Source: Aulostomus chinensis
Lineage: Eukaryota > Chordata > Actinopteri > Syngnathiformes > Aulostomidae
Assembly (NCBI GenBank): GCA_037954235.1
Contig: JBBMOA010000016.1
Location: 24,650,883 to 24,714,882, forward strand
Length of the DNA: 64,000 nt
Reading direction: 5' to 3'
Under the pieces are notes generated by a model that was given only the letters and a program-made list of their open reading frames with translations, was not told the DNA's origin and did no database searches. This document shows positions 51,639-60,681 of this stretch, piece by piece; positions within the stretch are counted from its first letter, which is position 1; every line of letters begins with the position of its first letter. The position numbers and the translations under genes are program-made.

Positions 51639-51726
51639 GTCTATCCATCTGTCTACCTATCTGTCTATCTATCTATCTATCTATCTATCCATCCATCTAT
51701 CTATCTATCCATCTGTCTATCTATCC

Positions 51727-51761
<35 letters not shown>

Positions 51762-52886
51762 CATCTATCTATCTATCCATCTATCTATCCATCTATCCAT
51801 CTGTCTATCCATCTGTCTATCCATCTATCTATCTATCCATCTATCTATCCGTCTATCTATCTGTCTATCTATCTATCTGTCTATCTATCTGTCTATCTAT
51901 CTGTCTATCTATCTATCTGTCTATCTATCTGTCTATCTATCTGTCTATCTATCTGTCTATCTATCTCCATGTCTTGTCAGACCACCGGTGCAGCAGAAGC
52001 TCCTCCTGTGCTGGGTCATCCCAACTACATGGCCTGGCTCAACACCCACAGACAGAAAAACAAGTTGCAGATAAAGGAAGTGGAGTCAACGGTGCTGGAC
52101 CCCATTAAACCCTTGTAGGTCCTCACAAAGCTGCCAGGTGCAGTTGTTAGGTGGAAACGCACAAGAAGTATGCGCCACTTACAGTGTGTGAATGTGTGTG
52201 TGTGCTTTTAGCCACTGTAGGTTTTTGATTGATGACGTGGAGTACCCCGTCGGTCAGGGTAAAACCAAGAAGGAGGCAAAGGAGGAGGCAGCCAGGCTCG
52301 TGCACAGTGCAGTGCATGACAGCAGTAGGAGAACTTCAGAGGTGAGCACTGCTAACCGTCTCTCATCCTCACAGTTCAGAAACAGTTGAATCATAATGTC
52401 CTTGCATTGCTTGGGTAAGACGTTGAGATTCGCTTTTGAATTTGTATTTTTACAGTTTTTACAGTTTGGGTACGCCCACCTTGAGTGTCCCGGCAGGTGA
52501 CTATAAATGCAGTGTATCATTGTTATTATTGAATTGGGATCAAAACTGTGTCAAGTCAAGTTAGGGAAACAAGGACTGGTCGTTCTGGACTGTAAATGGA
52601 ACCCTTCTGTGGTCACTGGGCACCAGTTTAGCACTGGTGTGCTATGTAAAGGTAGACGGCTAATTTCTTAAACAAATAAGTTACTTTACTATTGATTATT
52701 GAACAGTTTTCATACACGAACAAATGGTAAAATAAATATCAGTACTTTCACTCACCGGGAACTGCATTCCTGCTTTTTATTTGCTGTATAAAAAAACTAA
52801 GTTTTCGATGCCGGCGCAGATCGCAAAAACATAAACGCTGATTTGATGTATGTGTGACAAGCTGATAAAGACCCAGGTAGGAAGGA

Positions 52887-52935
<49 letters not shown>

Positions 52936-53366
52936 CGCGTCTTTACTGCTGCTTTACTTCAGTTCGATCACTTTATCAGCTTCAGACCATTACCGCGTTT
53001 GATTTACCTCAGGAGTGGGAATGATGTCACAGCTGTGTTGATGGCATTTTTAAATTTATTTTAAGGCAACACCAGTTACTAACATTGGCACAAACAAACT
53101 TGGTAGCGACAGATGGAAGATGCCGTCGCAGCCCCGCAGGTTTCCAGCCGTTTCTGTTCTATTTTCATGATCTAAAAGTCTCAGCACCCAACGAGTTTGT
53201 CTCTGGATGTGCGTCCTTTGTGACATTTGTTCACTCCACAATTGAACAGTGACTCGAGCTATGAAAGTGTGAGTAGAACTAAAAAATTAGCCCCAAGCTA
53301 TCGAAAAAACCCGTGTGCTACAGAGATGATTGCTTACCACGGAGCGTCAGTTACAAAGAAGACTGC

Positions 53367-53426
<60 letters not shown>

Positions 53427-56295
53427 GTGTATCTACCTGTCTGTCAGTGGTCCTCGGTATCCGGCCTGTCAGCTGTGACTCAGAATGGTGCAGCGGCCGA
53501 GTCCTTGGCATCCTCAAGCACGTTGTAAGTCTCCGACTGAGCGGTGAAGCAGATGACCCGGTTTGATATCAGGACTAATTTTTTCTCTCTTGGTATTTTT
53601 CAAGGGACTCCAGTGATGCAGAATCAAAAGCTACGACAGCAGAGACAACAAGTGACTTCATTGTCTTCGCCGACCCATCAACCCCTCTCAGGGCGCCGGT
53701 GGGTCCCAGTCCCTCAGCGTAGCCTGGCCTGCTGGTCTGGTTTTAGACTCTTATATTAGACTTGAATGCAGACCAGACCTTGTTGCCCTCTGGACAGGAG
53801 ACGTTCTCCTGTCTCCGTTTGTCCGGGTTCATCTTATTCTGTTTTCTCCTCGTCTTTGCCGGAGTTGTCGCACCTTTGTTTTTTTTAAACTTCCATCTGT
53901 GTCCATCACTGTTTTCTTTTCAAAACAAAAGCACTTCCGGTTTTGTAGGAAATAAGATGAAAGCAATATGACAAATTCATAAATGCAAACCTTACAGATG
54001 CCAACCGTGCGTTCTAGACACTCCACATTCTCTGGTTTTGAAGGTTATGTATAAAAGGCTGCTAGAACAATTCATCACACACCAGTTTCAGTCAAAACAT
54101 TCAAATTCATCTGTGGACCATAGAAGCCATTTGTACCTGTTTAGTTTCGTTGGCTGCATTTTCAAATTCACTTTCATCACTTGCATTGACAGGAGCTTCT
54201 GACGAGTTATTGTTTGTTTCTTTACCTTTGATTCTATTTATCTGGTATTTTTTGTATTTTTTCTTTTAGATTTATCTGTCATTGTTGGATGAAGTTTACG
54301 TTTTTTTTGTTGTTTTTTTTTAATTTTAGGTTCAGCTTCAGACTCCTGATGGGAAGTCCAAAATAAAGTAAGTCGTCTCCCGACTGTAAATCCTGAGTGT
54401 GACGCTTTTCCCCCCGCCGTCATGTTGTTCACCGTTCGTGTCCCTGTCCTCTTAGAATCGCTGCAAATTTCCAAAATGCCATTGGTAAAGAGGTACAGTC
54501 AATTAATCACTTTAATTTGGTTTATTATTTGATTAGCTTAACTCTTGAATCCCTCCACTGACTTACATTCTGTTTCTGATGATGCAAAGGGCTCCAATGT
54601 GGAGGAGAAGAACAAAGGAGGTGGCAGTGAGAAATCCAGGTGTGCCGGTCCAGCCGTGGAGGCGTGTTTTTGTGGTCTTTAGCAGAGGTTTTATATTTTT
54701 GTCTTTTACTCATTCCAAGAGTTCATTTGCATCACGAATGTGTTTTGTAACTTTCAGCAGGTTCAGATCTGACTTTGACTGTCTCGGCTGTCTCGGCAAG
54801 GGAGGCTATGGTTCTGTTTACAAAGTAAAAGAAAAAGCTCTGCTGAAGAAGGAGTATGCCGTTAAGATCGTCCCCTATAAAAAGTAAGTCAGGTTTTCAT
54901 GATGCTTTTAAAATTAGGAAATTAAGAAGAGGTTTTATTAGGGCAGAAATATTCAGGTTATAAAACCGTGTGTGCTCCCACCTGCCTCACCTCACATGGG
55001 CTGTTTTTCCGCATTTCTACAGTCACAAAAACACTCCAAGAACTCTGTGGAGCTGGTCCTCATAAATACTGAAAGAAGAATCAAGGGAAGATTATAAACT
55101 TGAGACTGATTGCATCAGCAAAACTGTTCCCAGGAGCAACGGAGGTAGTTTTTGCGTCATAATTCATGTCCTTCCTCTCCGTCCTCTGCAGAAAATCTTT
55201 GCGAGAGGTGTTGGCGCTGTCAGACCTCCTCCACAGTAACATTGTCAGATACTTCACGTATTGGACAGAGGATGCGGCGTACCACTGGGAGGGCCAAACC
55301 ACCAGTGGCAGCTGTCCCCTGTAAGTCCCACACAGCTCCACCCCGCAGTGATCATCAACTGTAATGGAAGTACTTCCTTTGGTCATGTACTTTTTCTTGT
55401 GTTCTTTCCCGGTTTAGCGCTGAAAAAGCAGAAAAGTACCTGTACATTCAGATGGAGTTGTGCAGCAGCGGAACACTTAGATCGTGGATCGATGACCAGG
55501 TCGACCGAAAGGTTGAAGACCTCAAGCGAAGAGAAGAGGCTCTGAGCATCATGCTGCAGATCCTCAGTGGAGTGCAGCACATTCACTCCAAAAACCTGGT
55601 GCACAGAGATCTGAAGGTGAGGAAAGACGAACCACAGTGACCTGGTTTCTCTCTGCGCCTCTGCAAACGCTCATTTATCAAACGAGCGAACAAACCTGCG
55701 CAAATACGAGCGGAGAAGTCAGCGTACGACAGGACTCAGGTGAGATTTGTGAAACAAGCGTCTCCCACCGAACCCAGCGTAAGAACCAGCGGCTGTTGAT
55801 AAGTTCGGCGGCTGAAATCGATCGTAACTATCATGTCACGCATCTATAAATGCATGGATGGTGGCTTCAGACGCACACGGGTACGACCGATCGCTCCAGT
55901 CACGTTTGGAAACTCAGCAAGCTCATAACTTCCCTTGTACTCACAGTTTGCTGAGCATCGTGATTCAGGTACTGAGCAGAGAGAGGGACCCGATCGCCCT
56001 CAAAACTGCTGGCACAGTTCGGCTGATTGACAGCTGGGTTGTTCCAGACCTGTCACGGATCTCCCGCTGAAAGGCCAGCAGCGTTCAAATTGGAAGGGTA
56101 ACCGGGTACACAATTCTGTATTTTAAAAATTATTTTTTTAATGAATAGGCTACACATTTAGCAGAAGGATTTGTCGTGACACACACGCCTTCATCAGTGA
56201 CACGCCAGCAGCTAGTCACCTCACATCTAAATTTGCGTACACATCGCAGAAAACGCTCACACTCAAACTAATAAATGGCACAGCTCGCATAGAAA

Positions 56296-56326
<31 letters not shown>

Positions 56327-57297
56327 GTCTTGATGACGTTAGCCTACCAACATCCTGTTTGGGCGGGACAACGAAGTGAAAATCGGGGACTTTGGCCTGG
56401 TCACCGATGATGATGATGATGAGAGAACCATGAACAGAGGGACCCGGCCTTACATGGCTCCAGAACAGGTGAGGTAGTCTGGCCTTGCCTCCCATTCAGG
56501 ACCTGCAGCAGGGACGGTCAGATCCTGGTCCGACCTGCAGCTTGAGACGGATCATCAGACTACAGTGCTGAGGCTGGACACATTGAGTCGCCACCAGTTT
56601 CTTTAGTTGATGCTGTTTTTTTTGTTTTTGTTTTTCTCAACGACAGAAGGACAAAGTCAAATACGACCGAAAAGTGGACATATTTTCTTTGGGTCTGATC
56701 TATTTTGAACTCCTCTGGTCCATCACCACCAAGACGGAAAGAGCAGAAGTGAGTTATTTTGAAGGCTGTCGTTCTGACAAGCTTGATGCTGTTGTTCGAG
56801 ATGATTTCCTAGAGATACAGTTTTCAACAGCCTCACTCCAACTGCTGTTCCTCCTCTATTTTACATAAACACCAGATCTGGCCTGAGATCAGAAGAAAGA
56901 AGCTGCCTCAGGGGTTTCCCACCAAGTTTCCCGAAGAGGTACATCGACGTTCAGTCCATTCAGGAGCAGCGTTAAACCGTGTTTGAAGCACTGAGATTGA
57001 AGTTTGTTACATCCGCCAGAATAATGAATATTCTAAGCTTGACACAACAAAATTGAAAGTTTTTTAGGGGAGAAATGGTTTCAAGCGGTCTCCTGTTCAA
57101 AAGTGGATAACTGGAAAACCCCAGGCTCTTTGTTATGTTTCAGAAGTCTCTCTTTTTTTTTTTTGCAGAACCGCATGATAAAGTCGATGCTGTCTGAGAC
57201 TGAAGAGGACCGTCCCGAAGCTACGGAACTGAAGACAAAGCTGGAAAATTTGGAAAAGGCACTAACAAATGTACCAGAAGAAAGACAGACTTTCTGA
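50139..57297 (+). CDS. eif2ak2: Interferon-induced dsRNA-activated kinase PKR (complete)
   Basis: PKR binds viral dsRNA, dimerises, autophosphorylates and phosphorylates eIF2-alpha to stop translation. The spliced product is 551 residues, the same length I recall for human. dsRNA-binding domain 1 is residues about 1-75 (LNECRQKKGLQATYEDV, GKTKKEARQNAAKNALE). Domain 2 is about 84-160 (NYMAWLNTHRQKNKL, GKTKKEAKEEAARLVHSAV). A Ser/Thr-rich linker follows, then the kinase from about 262: P-loop GKGGYGSVYKV, catalytic Lys in AVKIV (about 297), HRDLKPTN (Asp about 410), DFG (about 428), activation-loop Thr pair in ERTMNRGTRPYMAPEQ (about 441 and 446, matching human T446/T451). It has dsRNA-binding domains, not Z-alpha domains, so it is PKR and not fish PKZ. 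Two adjacent ATGs (50139 and 50142) could start it. The kinase insert between lobes is shorter than in human. Confidence 0.95.
51106..51967 (+). repeat. Very long (CTAT)n microsatellite with CTGT and CCAT variants
   Basis: About 860 bp of tetranucleotide repeat with interspersed CTGT, CCAT and CTAC variants arranged in larger repeated blocks. The open frame through it (repeated LSIY) is a by-product of the repeat, not a gene. It ends about 13 bases before the exon 3 acceptor of eif2ak2. Confidence 0.95.
52889..52932 (+). repeat. (CA)n microsatellite in an eif2ak2 intron
   Basis: A 44-base alternating CA run in the intron between exons 4 and 5. Confidence 0.9.
53371..53430 (+). repeat. (GT)n(CTGT)n microsatellite before eif2ak2 exon 5
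   Basis: A GT run followed by about seven CTGT units and more GT, ending about 17 bases before the acceptor at 53448, with another CTGTCTGT in between. Confidence 0.9.
56301..56328 (+). repeat. (GT)n microsatellite before eif2ak2 exon 13
   Basis: A 28-base GT run ending 14 bases before the acceptor at 56343. Confidence 0.9.
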
Positions 57298-57989
57298 TTC
57301 CTCAGAGGAGTCACCGACGGGGGGTGTCTTTTAATAACCGTGACCTGAGGAGCGATCAGGTGAAATGAAATGAAAGCCAAGCTTATTCCCTTTTAAACAA
57401 ATACCCACAATCATGTGGCGGATCGTTTCTGCCTCAAAAGTTATCCTTCCCATCCTTCACCGGTTTTAAAATGACGTGAAATCATGTTTGTGCGGAAGCA
57501 GGGTTGCCAGGTAACCCCCCCCCCCCCCCATGGGTTGGATTGATGAATTTTTTGTGAGGACTGTTTTTAATGTTGCACTTAAATACCTGGTGTGCGGTAT
57601 CTCCGTTCATATCTGCGCTCAAACACTTTATTGTGCCGGAACTGAAACAAATGGTCTTTTCCTGGTCTGGACCTTAGCCACTATCATGTACTAAGCAAAC
57701 CTGCTAGTCTAGTTTTTCATGAGTTGCTAATAGAATCTTGGATTGTGTTTGCTTGCTGCCGAGCACCAGTGGAGTCGAGCACTTCAGCTTCCGCCATTTA
57801 GAACCGTCTGCTGCTTAATTTCTTGTTTTCATTGCGGCGTCTCACTCAGCTCTGTCTTAATTAGTTACATTCTTGGGATGTGATGATGAAATGGGAGCAT
57901 ACATCCCCTAAAATGTGCTCAAACTTGTGCATGGATTGGTGAAATTGCCCGACTGGGTCAAATTATAATGTGTAATCAATGGTAATAAA
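57298..57989 (+). other. eif2ak2: eif2ak2 3' UTR with poly(A) signal
   Basis: The stop codon is at 57295-57297. An AATAAA at 57984-57989 is a plausible end of the transcript about 690 bp later. A poly-C run lies near 57516-57529. Confidence 0.55.
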
Positions 57990-60681
57990 GTGAGACGACA
58001 ACTGTGGAGCGGCCATTTCCTTTTATTTGTCGCATCACATTTACTCAGGAGTTCATGCTGCCCTCCCACCACACTAATTTAAATTACAGTGCAGTTTGTT
58101 TCTTATCTGTAAATCCAAGGTTCTGGAGAAAACCTGGACAATCATGGGTGGCCCTGTTAGCCTGGCACGCGATGAAAATATGGGAACCAATAATAGTGAT
58201 TGTTAATAATATTAAATATATGAAAGCAGCAGTGAGGAAGTGAAAATGAGACACTTGAACAAGTTTCAAGCTGCCTTGCCTTTTGTTGATTGTTGAGTTC
58301 TCCTAAAACAGCACAACCAGCAAGGATGACGACAGGACACGGTTTTAATCGCCTGCTTCTGTTTGAACAGGAAGCCTTAATTTCATCATTTATAATCACT
58401 GCGAGTTTTATTTCCTTTATGTTTGCAGGGGATACTCTTTTTTTTTTGGTTTTGTTTTTCATGTATATATATGTACATGCTATTATTTCAGCTGGCTTTG
58501 TTTTTTTTCAAGGCCAAATAAAAAAAAAAAATCTGCTGGATTCCTGGTGAGTCCCAAGTGTTTGTTGGGGGCTGAGTTTGGAAGCAGGAAGAGCAGGACG
58601 ACGCTGAAGTCAGGCTCTCGTTCCCCAGTTAAAGGGGCCGGCGGGCAGCGCCAGGCCCAGTCCTCGTCCTCAGAGGCTTCTTGGAGTTGCGGAAGCAGAT
58701 TCACCTCCTTACATGAACGCTTTAATGCTTCCTCATACACATTTTCAACCCCCCCCCCCCCCCCCAAAAAAAAACCCTTCAGTCTCTGGATATCCAGCCC
58801 TTGTGTGATTGTTTCAGCCAAAAATTGAAACAAAAAAATAAAAGAGTTGTTCTTTTTGTGAAAATATAAACCAAAAATTCAATTATCTAGGCCAGATCGG
58901 ACCTGGTCTCTTACAAAGACAGTCTCGGTTGGAGACTGCCGGGCTCGTCTGACTGATGCGCCCCTGAGACGCCGCTCTGCTTGGCGCCGCCTGCCAACGC
59001 CCAGCCTCTTTCAGGCGTAAGGCACGAACCTTTTCCAGTGGCCCACAATGGCAGCACACCTCGCTGCACCAGACCGGCCTCCTTAGCGTACGGAACCACC
59101 TGCAGGCACAGGTGGAGCACAGGTGGACTCGCTCAACCACACAACCGCAACATTTTTTGCCAATTTGAGGGACGAATAAAGGTTAATCCCATCTTAATCT
59201 GGTGCTCTACCGTTTCCCTTTTCCTTCACGAGTTTTCTCACTTAGCAGTTCTTTTTCTGAAAACAGAATTTTTCTGATGGGATTAAAGCTATGAAGCGCT
59301 CACAGACACACGAGCTAATTCTGGCCAGGTGAATGTGCTACCTGATGAAACTCCTGCATGTCGCCAGCACGTCTGTGCTCTGCTGCCAAAGCTGGCTTCT
59401 TCCGGTCAGCACCCTGCTAACTTGAGTAGGATTCCTGTTCCTGTTTCCAGTAATGACAAAAAGTAATTTTTGCAGCACTGTGACGCCACTCTTAAATTTA
59501 ATCTGATAGGAAAAATGTTTTCAGACCAAATAAATCAAACAGCAACGGAGACACGAGTCATTTGAGGTTGTGCGACGCTCGAAAAGTACGAACCCATCGG
59601 TTTGAAAATGAAACAGAAATCAAGCTGGATGACATCAGTTTTAGCTGGAACTCATTACTACTACTACTAGTAGTAGTAGTAGTCGTAGTAGTAGTAGTCG
59701 TAGTAGTATGGAGAACACTGCCACTTAGCGCTGATGTGGTGAAGATGCTGACTCTCTGGGTAGCGATGGGATTCACGGTGGTGAACGTTGAAATGGTAAA
59801 GAGAAACTTCTCGGCTCGTTCAAGAGTTAACATTTGTTCGTCTCATGCACTTCAAAAACTCCCCTTTGCTGCTTTTGTCCTCTCCTCTGACAGGTTTTTA
59901 TCATGACGGTGAGTGACACGCGTGTTGGGACACTGAGGCAGAGCTGTCTGTCATCGGGGGACCACTGCTCCATGAGGGGTGAGGTTCTGATGTCAAGTGT
60001 TGGTAACAAGGGAACATCCAGGGAAACATCACCCCCCCCCCCCCCAACAGTATAAAGCAGACGTGTTCCCAGTGTTCCCAGTGTTCCCAGTACCAGCTCA
60101 CTTGTTTCTGCTGGACTGCTTGGGATTTGGACTCTGCAAGGATCTGAAAGCTCTCTGGACTTTGCTGGTGCTTATTTAGACTTTGAATTTTTTCACCAAC
60201 AGAACTTAGTTGTGTCTCGGACTTTGAAACTTTTTGAAACTTAGACTGAGGAGGAAGTTGTGGAGGCTCAGGCGAGGCTCCGACTGGGACATCGCAGCCC
60301 TGCCTGAGGATCCCCATCACCCTACTCTGTCTTTATTTTCTAAGTTTTATTCTACGTGATGTTTAATTTTTATCCTTTGTGGGCTGACAGCAGCAGGACG
60401 ACCCGCTGGTCCTCCCTCCTGCACCAGAATCCATGAGCTCGTCGTGTCGCTGAAGGATTCTGTAGGTTTGTTGGTGAGTATTTTATGGCGTAAAATTGTG
60501 ATTCAGTGTTGTTTCGTCTAACGTTCCAGCTGGTGGCGCTCAATCGTTTTCTTTCCCTTTAAAGCTGCGGAAGCAACGAACGGGAAACTGACTTCCCACC
60601 CGGTCAGCGCGAGGAGGAGCTGGAGGGGAGAAGACGGAGCCAATAGACTGAGCTGAGGGTTGCACTTGACCTCTAGCAGTC
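57990..60681. other. Intergenic region between eif2ak2 and the next gene
   Basis: About 2.7 kb with no gene I can support. It contains a poly-C/poly-A run near 58750-58777, a TAC/TAG trinucleotide palindrome at 59656-59709, a poly-C run near 60031-60048 and three copies of the 9-mer GTGTTCCCA at 60063-60091. From about 60540 the sequence becomes CpG-rich, which may be the promoter of the gene that starts at 60682. Confidence 0.5.
59656..59709. repeat. TAC/TAG trinucleotide palindrome
   Basis: A (TAC)n run turns directly into a longer (TAG)n run with scattered GTC units, so the left part can pair with the right part as a hairpin. Intergenic, between eif2ak2 and the unknown gene. Confidence 0.8.

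Larger units (their letters stand above)
50139..57297 (+). other. eif2ak2: Exon map of eif2ak2
   Basis: Exons: 50139-50239, 50714-50837, 51981-52114, 52212-52341, 53448-53524, 53605-53698, 54330-54367, 54456-54492, 54590-54639, 54761-54883 (alternative start 54758), 55192-55320, 55418-55616, 56343-56468, 56647-56748, 56876-56938, 57169-57297. They sum to 1656 bases and every junction is in phase. Several acceptors (51981, 52212, 53448, 56343) follow microsatellites within a few bases to about 15 bases. A candidate exon near 53250 (SDSSYES) was left out because it would open with a stop in this phase. Introns hold only microsatellites and unremarkable sequence. Confidence 0.88.

Noticed and set aside
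51028..52074. Longest open frame in the window (348 codons, repeated LSIY)
   Set aside because: It is the translation of the CTAT microsatellite inside an eif2ak2 intron; a tetranucleotide without stops is open in several frames. No gene signal.
53227..53271. Candidate eif2ak2 exon (SDSSYES) with an AG before and GTGAGT after
   Set aside because: In the phase left by exon 4 it would begin with TGA. Skipping it and using 53448 keeps all phases and gives a 551-residue protein.
50139..57297. Assignment as fish PKZ
   Set aside because: No Z-alpha domain is encoded; two dsRNA-binding domains with the GKTKKEA motif are present, so it is PKR.
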